Positions 13,470 to 24,735 of a DNA stretch of 64,000 nt are shown in pieces. Each line of letters opens with the position of its first letter. Within the stretch, counting starts at the first letter, position 1. A model generated the notes under the pieces. The model ran no database searches and was not told the origin of the DNA. It worked only from the letters and a program-made list of their open reading frames with translations. Source of the DNA: Lampris incognitus (taxonomy: Eukaryota > Chordata > Actinopteri > Lampriformes > Lampridae); contig NC_079224.1 of NCBI RefSeq assembly GCF_029633865.1, positions 16,809,890-16,873,889 of the forward strand. Reading direction: 5' to 3'. The position numbers and the translations under genes are program-made.

Positions 13470-16400
13470 GAATAAATGTTAATGACATTATTTACTGTTA
13501 ATGACACTTTAATGAAATTACAGTCAGCAACTCATTGCTGTCCTCTGTTGAGTCTGATCAATACATATAACAATAATTATGATACAACAATGTGTTATCG
13601 ACTCACAACTGAGCAAATGAAACATCTGTTCATTCACTGCCATATACTTTTATGATGAAACACATTTCATTGCAACCAATGCAATGGCAGCCAGGGATGT
13701 GTTCACATTTAAACAGCCATTCATAATTAGCCATCTCCATCTGTATGTCACCAAACCCCCTGCTAAACATTTCGGTCACGCCGCTGAACCCCCACCTGCC
13801 CCCTCAAATCTGCACACAAACATCAATATAAATAAGCAGAAAGTATATTTGAGACAAACCCAAACCTTCACCAGTATCCGGCTCAGTTACAACCCATGGC
13901 TCCAACATTGGGAATTACCAAAAGCTCATTTGACCGGAGAAAGAGCGTTTCAACCCTACTACTTAAAGTGCAAGTTTGCTTTGGCTGCCTTACTCAGGAG
14001 AGATGTTTGTGAATCTGGGGGCAAAAAGCCAGGTCACACCTCAAAGACCAGAGAAAACAGTACGTGCATGAGGCACATGATATCATCTTGTCGCTCAACA
14101 TCTAGGAAAGTACCATATTATCAAGCCACAGAGAGGTCCATTTGTAGTTTGACTGACCCAAAAGATCACAAGATCCAAATCCAAATACATTCGGAAAAAA
14201 AAAAGTGTAGTAGAAGAGGCAAGTGATGGATGTAAACGTTCAAATTCTACATGTTTGCCGGTAAATCCGAGACGGGGAGGTGTCTGAAACCGGGTGAACT
14301 CATCGGATGGAAGCAGAGCCGTTACTACAATAATAACAGTATATATTACAGTCGTAATTTTCATGACAGTCAAAGACCGGCGTGAAAGTGGTGTGTGTTA
14401 TCTCTTCCTTATGGAGAGGAGATACCCCCCCCCAAACACCACCACCACCGCCACCCTGCACCCCACAATCCCCATCCCCCACCCCTCCACCCCAGTTGGA
14501 CTCAAGCACCTTCCTTCCAGGAACTTTTTCTCCCAGTTCTAACATTAACCAACAGGCCTTATTTCCTGAAACTAGAAACTCCCTTTGCAAAGGGAAACAC
14601 AGCAACACCTGCACCAGTAAGAGGCCAGCCAGAGCATGAGTCAAAACTCAGCCTGTTACGTTCAGACATGGTCTAATAGTGCATTGCAACAAGTGGAAAT
14701 ATGTAACTCTCTGATTCCCAATTAACGGATTTCAAGTCCACCACAAACGAACAACTGTTTGCGACTATTTTGTTTTTTGTTTTTTTTGCACAACTCACAA
14801 ACCACATTAGAGCAATTAAAAAAAACTTCAATCACAGAATCATTTCCGAAATAATTCCCAATACGTTCCAAAAAATAAAGAAGGAAAAAAAAATGAAATG
14901 GATTTGTTTCTCAGTGGAACAGCATTCCTTCCTGATGGGAAATGGGATGACGGCTCTAACTTCGTTTGTGTTATAATTACGTAGCTCCTTATTTTGAGGA
15001 GCACAGTGAAGCCCACATGTGTGCCCTCATGGCCCACGTGGACTCGGGCTGGGTTTTTTTTCTTTTTCTTTTTTCCCCCTGCAACAGTTGATTGATTGGC
15101 CATCAATGCAGACACGCTCATTGTATGAGAGCGCTCTCGCCGCAGGACTATCGAGTAAACAGACTTGGAAGTCAAGGCCAGCAAAATCCCTTGTGTATCC
15201 ATACCATCCGTTCGGAAGGCAAAGCTGGATCTCATGTATCTGTGGTCAGACAAGACCGCCACCACTTCCTCATATTGCAAGGCGGCTTCAAAACCACGCC
15301 AGTATGTGTTCTATTTCCCTAACCTTTTTTAGAGGTTGGAATTCAAATAACCATGTGGTATGCTTCTGGAGTTCTGGACTTCCAAAATCTGACTGTTTAT
15401 CACTCGGATCAACAAAAATAAACGGTCCACAGTGAAAACATGTGCAGCCACCAGATAAAGGGGCTTTTCATAATGCCATCTCTGGGCATTTGGTGTTGTC
15501 CTGTGCTCGCATGTTTGAGATCCCTCACATCTCCCACAGAAGGCCATGTTTAAAGGAATCGATAGGCTCATAATGACTTGTTTGAGAATGCCTTCTCTCT
15601 GCATCAAAATTGAGAGTTCCCAATTGTCTGCCAGATTCAGTGAACCTGGGCTTCGGACACGTGGTAGATCCTCTCCCTTGTGAAAGTGGCCTGACGGGAG
15701 TGGTGAGTCGATGCCAAAGTCCCGGTGCCAACAGGATGTTATAATAGCAGGCTAGTTTTCAAGCCACTTCCATGCGATGGCATGCACAGCAGTCCAAAAT
15801 GGTAAATAACTTCCGTTTCCAGTTTGCATGTGTTTGGATTTTCTCTATGGAAACCAGTTAAATTGGAGCGCTGGCATGATGGGTGTCACGTGTTGCCCTG
15901 GAGTGAATAAACCGGGCTAACACCGCTTGAAATGCTAATTGCTCATTTGTGCAGGTGAGATGAAAAATAAAAAGAAGTCAGAATCACCCTAGAATCACAG
16001 AAATAAATCACAAGGACCTTATGAGAAAAACCATGTCACCACAAAAATATCAAATGAAGCAAACAAGAGAAAAAAAAGTCACTTCCAAAGACACAGCTGG
16101 ACTGGAGAACAGAATCTGAATAACTAAACATAACCTGGAAAATAGTCAAAATACAACCATAAAGTACAGATGGGATATTAAAACAAAAACAGAAAAGCCT
16201 TCATGCTCAAAGTGATGAAATCAAGTGAGGGGTCCATTTGGTTGCGATTGTGTGTTTTCTTGTGCATGCATGCAGAAGTCTACAAGGACGGGGAGACAGA
16301 AATCTGTCTTGAATAGTTCAGACAGAATTTGCAGGATTTTGGGTCATCCCACAGGTCTTCATAGAGGCTGGGTACCTTGTTGGGACCTCTACAGATGTCC

Positions 16401-18390
16401 AGTATCTGTGACTGTGCAGGCTGTCAAGAGTCTGTGCCGTTGTCAGTGTTAAAATAACGGATTTAATCAAGCGTTGGACGGCATGTAAAAGCATTACGGT
16501 TCATTATTTGTGGATACAAATGCAAATTTAATATATACTTTATGCAGAAGAGGAAAAATTGGTCTTCAAGGTACATTCCTGCCACTCAAACAGGGTAATC
16601 CCAAAGATCTCTTGCTTAGATTGGGTAAAAATTATTATAAAAACTGTATCCATATATAACGCTGCATCATGCAAGATACATAGAAACTAAACTAAGATAG
16701 AAAGTCAGAAGATATTTCTAATTTACCTGAACCCTTTGTTTTGTTGATGGCACCTGATTTGTATTTCCACTTTAAGGTTTTAGCAGTCAGGTATACTGTG
16801 AATCTGATTGGTGAAACTAGAAAAACTTTCCCTAAAAAGACCTTTCAATTGCATTATTTCTGGTTTTACGCTTTAAAATTAAGGGGGAGGGGATTTTCTA
16901 CATTTCCTTTTACGTTCAGGAATGAATTGGTTGTGAAGACTGGGATATTTTTTCGAAGTAGTGTTTGCTTCAGCTCTGAGCGAGTCTAATGGGACAAGAT
17001 TAAACTGGTATAATCAGCAAAAAAAAGAACAATTAAGTGCTTTTTTAGGATGCAGCAACTACACTGTTAATGTAAAACATCTAACATATGTGTTGAATTT
17101 ATTTAAGACCTCATTCAAAGTTCACAACAACAGCCCACAAGAGAATTACAGGATAATGAGATACAGTATATTCAAGTCATTTACAGATAATGCAGATTCA
17201 TGACGATGCCAACACTGTTGTAAATGTTGATCTAAAGTAAGCTGCTACAGCAGCGCTTAACTAAGCTATGTAGTATTTTCTACTTAAATAATTTAGGCTT
17301 GAGAAAAGGAGTGTTTTCACTTGTGTGATTTGCAAGGCTTCTGTACATTTGTAGCACGTTTAAAGTCCCCTCCTTATATATTGATATAATTCCCCTGTAG
17401 TGATGGGACATTTGCACTTGATGCAATGAACAACAGCGATATTGAGACATGCAACAATGTGGAGCCGGGAGAAACGGTATCCAGGGAGAGAGGGTAACTG
17501 ACAACTGGGACCCGTGGACCTGGAAAAAAGGAGAAAAATGAAAAGGGAAACCGGTTACAAAACGAAATGGAAGGATGAAGGTTCAGTACCAGAATTTAGG
17601 GCAGTGATGATGCTGACAGCATTGTCATCTGATAGTCTGTTTACTGCATATTCATTTTAATGGAAATCCCATCTACCCAGCCTTCATCTCTGGGAATATC
17701 AACCTTTTTCCACTGGTGTAGCTGCAATCTAGTGGACCTTTCAACAAGTGCAAGGAAGAGAAAAACAATGAGAATTTGCGGCTTATAGACTGAAAACTCA
17801 TCTTTTCAAGAGGAACCTCGTGTAACCTTCCTAATGGTGAATGATGTCCTCTCAACTCCCTCTTCTGGCATACTTGAAACATAAAAAATTGTTTCTTTTA
17901 CTCTAGAGTTTAGTTCTCAATCAAGTTTCTTTAAGGGCCCATTGGTCTTGCATGACTGTTATACAGTCTGTGGATGAAGGGTTTCATGTTTGCACCTCCT
18001 GATTTGTAAAGCTTCTGCTGATGTAGTCACTCAAGTTTGTGTTCTTACATTCACTTCATATAATTGTCAGCTAAAATGTAAAACACAAAGTCGGGACATC
18101 TTCTCATATATAACTCTTATTTTGGAAAAAGCTCTGAATCACATTTCTTTTGTGCTGACTGCATGAAAAAATCAGCTAAACCAATTTAGCTTTTGTCCAA
18201 AATTGCAATTAGGAAGTTAATCAGTTCAGACTGACTGATAGTTTTCTCGAGAACAATCTTATTTCTGCCTTCGATGTCTTGTCTTGTCTTGTCAAAATGC
18301 TGGTGAGATGATGATGGTCAGCAGAGGAGATAAGAACTTACAGTGGTTTAGTAGTGATATCTTAGTAACACCCATAATGGATTGCCCAAG
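13470..18390. other. Non-coding stretch downstream of snap47
   Basis: No gene is recognised. The part nearest 18390 presumably contains the snap47 3'UTR, because snap47 ends at 18391 on the minus strand, but I cannot fix its polyadenylation site. Mildly A/T-rich sequence otherwise. Confidence 0.5.
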
Positions 18391-18545
18391 CTAGAGCAGT
18401 CTCTTCATGCGGCAGGTGTGCTTGTCTATGTGCATGGTGGCCCGGTCTGTGGAGTTGGTCAGGACATCTAGCACCTCGTCTTGACGCTCCAGCTCCGTCT
18501 CCGCCTCTAGAGCCAGGTTCTTCAGCTGCATCAGCATCTGGCCAT

Positions 18546-18576
<31 letters not shown>

Positions 18577-21371
18577 GGTGCGTGACAAAGTACAAGTCAT
18601 TAGTTGGAGAAATTGCACAACAGCTGCCTAATGAACTTGGACGAGCAAAGTTTGGGGCTAAAAAAAGTGAGAAAAGCTCCTACAGGGAAATCAATGGATA
18701 ATGGTGGGATCGTTAGAGTGAATTTGGCAGCGCAAAATAGATCAATATTGCCACAATAAATAAATACATGACTTACACGTGAGAGGATACATGAGAGGAT
18801 AAAAATGTCAAATGCAAGTAGGAAGAGGTTCAGCAGCAGACGCCAATAATGATGGTGATTAAGTAAGTGTGGGTGCAATAGTAACAGCAGGAAGGAATGG
18901 TAACAAGGAATTACGCAAGTCAGCAGCTCTGATGGAGAATCGTTCCACCATTTTGGGGACAGGTGAGAGAAGTCTGGACCTAGAGCTTTTCACTTCAGTA
19001 GAGGGAACATGTAATAGCCTACCTGAGGCAGAATTAAGAGGGGCAGCAGGAGTGTACATGTTAATACGGATTTGCGGGAAGCTCCTTGAACTGCCCCAAA
19101 CACCAGCAACAAGGTTTTGAACTTTATGCTGGCAGAAACAGCTAGCCAGTGTAAGGAGACAAGGAGAGGGGTGACATCTGCATGTGTCCACTTATATCCA
19201 GTAGATAGAGCAGGGCGAATATTGACAAAATCAAATATTAAAATATTTTGACTGAATAACTTGGTATCGAAAATTTGATGATATTTTAAGGGTGACACTT
19301 GGTGCTTTCATAAGATACATTGAAAAACTTTTCTTTTTCTTTGTATTTTCCCTCTGTCTCCCCAATTGCATCCGGCCAATTACTCCACTCTTCCGAGCCG
19401 TCCCGGTCTCTGCTCCACCCTCTCTGCCGATCCAGGGAGGGCTGCAGACCACGTCTCCTCCAATACATGTGGAGTCGCCAGCCGCTTCTTTTCCCCTGAC
19501 AGTGAAGAGTTTCGCCAGGGGGACATAGCGTGTGGGAGGACCACGCTATTCCCCCCAGTTCCCCCTCCCCCCTGAACAGGCGCCCTGACCGACCAGAGGA
19601 GGTGCTAGTGCAGCAACCAGGACACATGCCCACACCCAGCTTCCCACCCGCAGACACGGCCAGTTGTGTCTGTAGGGACGCCTGACCAAGCTGGAGGTAA
19701 CACGGGGATTTGAACCAGCAATCTCCATGTTGGTAGGCAACAGAATAGACTGCTACACTACCTGGATACCAAGACATACAAGAACACTTTGAGAAACGAT
19801 GTAATGTGTGTTAGTAATGTAGATATGGTGACAAAGCAGTTCGATGCATAGAGAAGCACTATATAAATGTAATGATTATTATTATTATTATTCAATTTTC
19901 TTCTCACTCAATTAAAACTAATAAATTCAGGAAAATTGTATGACTTTACAAATATCAGCCTCCAAGACCAGAAAATAACATTTAAGTTATATCACCATAA
20001 CCAAAATCCCAGATGATATCTAGCCTTATCTCATGATATCAATAATCATATTGACATATTGCCCAGCTGTACCCGTAGAAAAGATGTGGAGAATTTCTCT
20101 CACAGCTGTCTGTTCTTGCCTTAGTCGAATAAAAAGTAGGAAACCGTTAAATGGCACCAGAGAAATGGCAGAATTACAGTTTTACACCAACCGTGACGCA
20201 GGCACAGCTACTTATGTGGCAAGGATATGATAGTTATGATCTCATACGCCTATGTTATCACATAATATATTATATTTTGGATCACAGTTAAGAAAAGAGG
20301 TCTTGGCTTGTCTCATGGCTCATGGAGTCGATGATATCAGATGGACAATAACCTTTGTTTTCTCCTTCGAGTGTGCTCGGGGAACTGGACAACTTCCATC
20401 CCACGGCCCAGCAACTGCCAATGTTATGGTTGATGGAACAACTTAAGTAAACCAAGATGTGCCAATCAAAACCTAATACACACTCACTCCAAACCCCACC
20501 GCCATAGTTTCTAAACTAATATTATGTTTTTCTACACACTCTCACACATATACACCCCTCCATTGACAACGTCAGTTTTCACCAGCCAGTAAATGGGCGC
20601 ATTGCAATACAGCACAGCAACCGCTCCAGATGGCAGTTAGAAAACAGATAGTATTTCTATACACACTGAAGAGCAACTGTGTTCAATCTGTCAAGTTTGT
20701 AATGAATAAATCCATGAAGCCAAACTAGGCTAAACTGTCTCGATCATACTGCACCATTACTTTAACAGCAGTTCCGGTGTGTCAGAGCAAAAGATGCTGA
20801 AATTATGTATTTTTAGTAGTGGCTTATACCACGCCCGGTGGTACTAGGTCATGTCGAAACACCCAAGTTAAACATCGAAATAAGATCTAACACAAAATAT
20901 ATTAAAAAAAAAATGTGGGGGTGCTATATGCACATGTTGGGGTAATAGCTGAAAACTTGTGGGGACCATGAATTAATGCAGAAATAAATGACCAACAAGG
21001 AACTCTACGAACCTGCTCTAAACAATCTTACAAAGAATTTTCAAGATTCATTTGCATATGCTTGGACAAATAGCATTATTTGCCCTGGCACTAAGAGCAG
21101 GACATTAAACTGAGCGAGCCTCTCAACAATCTGAGTCCTAATCTTGGCATGAATTGAGACGAGGGTGTGTCAAAGTCCAACATTAAGTCAAAATTGGTAC
21201 CCTTTGAAGTAAGAACTATCTTAACTTATCAGCGAGACACAATAAGCCATTGAGACAGAAACAATAGACCAGCAAAATTGTATGACTGACCCAGGACTGT
21301 CACTGTTATGATGAATTTGTTTGAAAATTGATTATATGGACAATAACGATAATAATGTATTAATCTAAGAA

Positions 21372-21425
<54 letters not shown>

Positions 21426-23873
21426 GACACTGTTATAATGTACAATAATTAACCAGATATCAGCTATAAAGTGTTCACAAAATTCCTTATTCTTTGGCTT
21501 GATAGGTCTGACTTGATATCGTGAAACTGCTCATGTAAGCAAATGCAAACCATATTCTTCCTGTATGGTTTTATCTGTTTACGTGAGAATTGTCTACAAC
21601 AGCAAAATGTCAGTACTGACAAGGTTTTTCATTGAAGGTTTCTCATTACAAGATGAGTTAAATAAAGAAATAATTTGCTGAATTTGTGAGACTGTTTAGG
21701 TCATTTCATCAAAGAGCGTGCCTCTAACCCGTTTCGATATTAAAAGGGCCTGAATGGAAAGACTTCTTCACTGTCTGACCAAATTACTGACCGTGTCTCT
21801 TTCCCTCCTTTAAACCTAATACAGACTTTGGTTTGTGGTCTGACCAACTAGTGTTTAAAACATACAAGATGAGAAATAAAAATCATTATGCTGAATCGTG
21901 GTTTGGATTAGAAATGGCATCCATAGCCTCTGTACCATTCACCCTTTATTTCAGGTGGAATACAGCTTATTTTCTCAAACACGTTCTAATGACATCATCT
22001 TAGCACTTCATAAACCAACTAACCAAAATATCTTACTGAAACTATAAGATCGCTTATAGAAACAGCAGCCACTATTTGTAGCAAGTTTCTGCAATTTGCC
22101 ACTTGCAGACATAACATTTATATAACTTGTTTTGTCATCACACAAATATGCACAAATCTAATTACAGTAACAGCATAATTTATGTATCAATACCCACAGA
22201 GGAAGCCAAAGCTATAGATCTCACCTGTTTGAGTTCCTGGGCCTCAGCTTGACTGACAGCTGGCTGGAGTACATGCACCTGCAACTGGGACAGCTCCCCT
22301 GCTGGGACTGCCAAAGGCAGTTCTGTCTCCTGGCACCTCTGTAGCAAGCCTGACCCAATGGGTGGAGGTGGGAAAGAATTACAGTAGTCCACCTTGGAGT
22401 ACATGTACTGTTTATGAGCAGGCTTGATGTTAAACTCAAAAGTCCAGCAATTTGGATGAGCTGACTTTAATCAAAATATGTTTTTGCCGAGAAAAGACAA
22501 CCTAATACACACTAAGCAATTTGCAGAGGTTGAAACATAGACCTCTACTGCCACATGGTGGTCAAAACCGTAATACACGTTTCATGCGTTGCATAATTAT
22601 ATTTTATACGCGTGTGCCTTTAAACCCATTGCATGAATGTAATGTCCATGTTTCATACCTTCATTGCATATTGAATGTTCTATGTCACATGGAGATGTGA
22701 CTGGAGTTGCCTTGAAGGTAGCATATTCACCGGTGTACTCAAGCTTCTTTTTATATTGCATCTCCAACACTGACATCGCCTCTGGCATCTTGGCAGACAG
22801 TAGCCGGTAACATATATCTGGCTTTCCGATGAACCGCTGTCTAATGCTGATCTCGTATGGGTTGTGAACTCTGATGTCGTCAACCTCGTTCCTTTCAAAT
22901 CGGTGAAGGAGCTGGTAGTTTGTGTCTCGCACTTCCAGGGATGACACCAGCACCAACAAGGATCCAGGCTTCAGGTCTGAGCCTCCACCTCTAGATACCA
23001 CGGCTGGGATGCTGGTGATTTCTTTGTGCCTACCTGAACCCTTCCCAGAAGTGGCACCAGCAACTCTCGCAGCTTCCTCGGCCTTAGCTGCCTGCTGGGT
23101 CCTCCAGGGAATTTTGCCAAATGGCCACCAGGAGGGAGACTCCAGTTCTGACAAAAGCCTGCAGAGCAGACAAATCAGTGGCATTAATGGACTGGTCATT
23201 TTGATAGACAGATAATGTTTTGCAGGTCTGCAATTTTGGCAGCTATCAAAATGGTCAAGAAAACAAGTAGAATGACATGATGCAAAAAATGTGTAACTAA
23301 ACAACATGTATTCCAAGTAATAATACAATGTGCAAAATGACATCAACTCAGAAAGAAAATGATGCAATTAGCCTACTTGTCTGCTACGCCCAAATCAGAG
23401 TCAATCTTTTCCAGTCCCTCCATCATGTTGTCAAACTGCTCTCCCTGGTGGTTGATGACTCTTCCTGTGTCTTCTAGTCTTCTCTGGGCACCTGCCACCA
23501 GGTTAATTAGCTCCCTGCCTTTGGAGGGCTGCGACTCGGCCCCCCGGGCTTCTGCAGTAGGCGACAGAAGGCGTTCTCTCCAGAAATGCTCCAGGACATT
23601 GTAAACCACCACCCTATTGGGCTTTAGCGACCCAAACCAATGCTTCACATTGCCCTGCTCCAGCACTGTGAGGGTACTGAAGATGAAGCTGGACGACTCC
23701 ATCTTGATCTCCATGATGTGGGAGAGGCGGAAGCTTGCCAGGCTCTCCTTGCTCTGGTCAGAGGTGAAGCGCACCGTGGTTCGGGTGAGGGACAGGGTGC
23801 CATTTTCCCATCGTTTTTCATTGTTGATGTAGTAGGAACCAGGCCAGCTGTGGATAGGGATGTCCCGGTTCAT
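18391..23873 (-). CDS. snap47: SNAP47, synaptosomal-associated protein 47
   Basis: A SNAP25-family Qb/Qc SNARE thought to work in exocytic and postsynaptic membrane fusion. Coding exons, minus strand: 23873-23377, 23158-22659, 22349-22225, 18537-18391. These sum to 1269 nt (422 aa plus stop) with consistent phase. Residues 1-100 form the N-terminal PH-like region (HSWPGSYYI, HWFGSLKPNRVVV). Residues about 120-170 are the first SNARE heptad stretch (RRLEDTGRVINHQGEQFDNM). A conserved middle holds NPYEISIRQRFIGKPD. Residues 375-422 hold the second SNARE stretch ending DKHTCRMKRLL. I chose MNRDIPIHSW as the start by likeness to human MSRDVCIHTW; an upstream in-frame Met exists. There is no palmitoylation cysteine cluster, as expected for this paralogue. 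For exon 3, acceptor gtcag|GCTTGC keeps the frame and gives GLLQRCQE. The last intron, about 3.7 kb, carries a SINE. Confidence 0.96.
18546..18573. repeat. (CA)14 next to the last snap47 acceptor
   Basis: On the coding (minus) strand this is (TG)14 lying 9-36 bases upstream of the last snap47 coding exon, just before the acceptor gatggccag. It occupies the place of the usual polypyrimidine tract. Confidence 0.95.
18865..19210. repeat. Probable old repeat fragment in snap47 intron
   Basis: The stretch containing CTAGCCAGTGTAAGGAGACAAGGAGAGGGGTGACAT resembles, from memory, a common fish repeat segment (CCAGTGTAGGGAGGCGAGGAGGGGAGTGACAT type). I cannot name the family or its ends. Confidence 0.35.
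19351..19770 (-). mobile_element. tRNA-headed SINE (family A) in the last snap47 intron
   Basis: Near full-length copy: the tail-side CCCAATTGCATCCGGCC and body GCGCCCTGACCGACCAG are at the start, and the head (GGATTTGAACCAGCAATC...TGCTACACTACCTGG) ends near 19770. It lies in the same orientation as snap47, so it is transcribed inside the pre-mRNA in sense. Confidence 0.87.
19835..19895 (+). repeat. Retroposon 3' tail fragment
   Basis: GAGAAGCACTATATAAATGTAATG followed by (ATT)n resembles the AGCGCTATATAAATG...(ATT)n end of common fish retroposons. Short and old. Confidence 0.45.
19900..22224. other. snap47 intron sequence without recognised elements
   Basis: A (GT)n microsatellite lies at about 21374-21424. 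Nothing else was recognised; this is intronic to snap47. Confidence 0.55.
21374..21424. repeat. (GT)n microsatellite in snap47 intron
   Basis: About 25 GT units. Confidence 0.96.
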
Positions 23874-24735
23874 TTTTGGATTGAAATGACGATACACTCA
23901 CCTTAAAAACAGATAGGGACAAATCGGCAAAACTGATTATGAACAATTTATGTGCAGTTACTTTTGCTTTTGTATATATTTTTTTTCAAATGTCAAAACC
24001 AAGCTTTTGTGCAGATCGATCTATTTGACTATCGGTTTGTGGATTGTATAGAGTGGTCCAGATATATATCCACGAGAAAACAGTCCAGGACCAGGTAGCA
24101 GAGGGCTGAGGCGTTTATACCGACAGTTTCAGTTTAAATATGCTGTTTCATATACGTCTGACCGCAGTGCGACTGATCATTACAGTGCCGTGATCATCTT
24201 ACCACCTATCACTCGAAAGAAGAAAAATATTGCCATTCGATAAAACATCGCTCGGGTGCATTATCTTGATCCTGTGAACGTGACGTTATGAACTCAAAAC
24301 GGTCTTGTTTATCACGGAAGTGACGTAGCGTATCCGTACGCCACTATTTTCTATCCGACAAGGAAATGACACCGCCCTATTGACGCTACTACCGTAAGGT
24401 TCTAAAAATAAAGGGCGTAGTGGTCTTAAAATTTGAGCAGCTGAAGTGGTAATGCCATATCAGTTCCAATATAAATTAGGTTGATATAATGTACTGTAGT
24501 TTTTTTTAAAGTATTACAGATTCCGTTTATGGTCACTAGCGCCATCTTTGTGCTAGAGTCATGCTGTGTGCGAGGAGCGCGTCCTGTTCTCTGAACAGAA
24601 AATGACTTTCTCGTCTTCTAGCTTGCTGCTGAAAATAGATAGATAAACGCAAGTCATATGAAGTTGGCTCTTAGGTGCCTTTTTGTGCTATTTTATGAAG
24701 CGGCAGATCAGCTAGCTCAGAGTGTGTTTACTATA
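23874..24735. promoter_or_regulatory. Bidirectional snap47/jmjd4 promoter region
   Basis: The start codons of snap47 (minus, 23873) and jmjd4 (plus, 24736) are 862 bp apart, so both promoters must lie here unless untranslated exons reach further. Visible motifs are CGGAAGTGACGT at 24315-24326, an ETS site fused to a CRE/ATF half-site, and another TGACGT at 24281-24286. There is no convincing TATA box facing either gene. The human pair is also divergent, from memory. The motif assignment is by eye. Confidence 0.7.

Noticed and set aside
13684-14226. 180-aa plus-strand ORF
   Set aside because: No family likeness, no conserved motif, no splice context and ordinary local composition. Probably a chance open frame.
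22338-22343. Alternative acceptor (ctacag|AGGTGCC) for snap47 exon 3
   Set aside because: It breaks the reading frame with exon 2. The acceptor at gtcag|GCTTGC (exon start 22349) keeps it.
24658-24735. Upstream in-frame start for jmjd4 (MKLALRCLFV...)
   Set aside because: The human protein begins at the position equivalent to MDSETYH. The upstream peptide looks like chance hydrophobic sequence.
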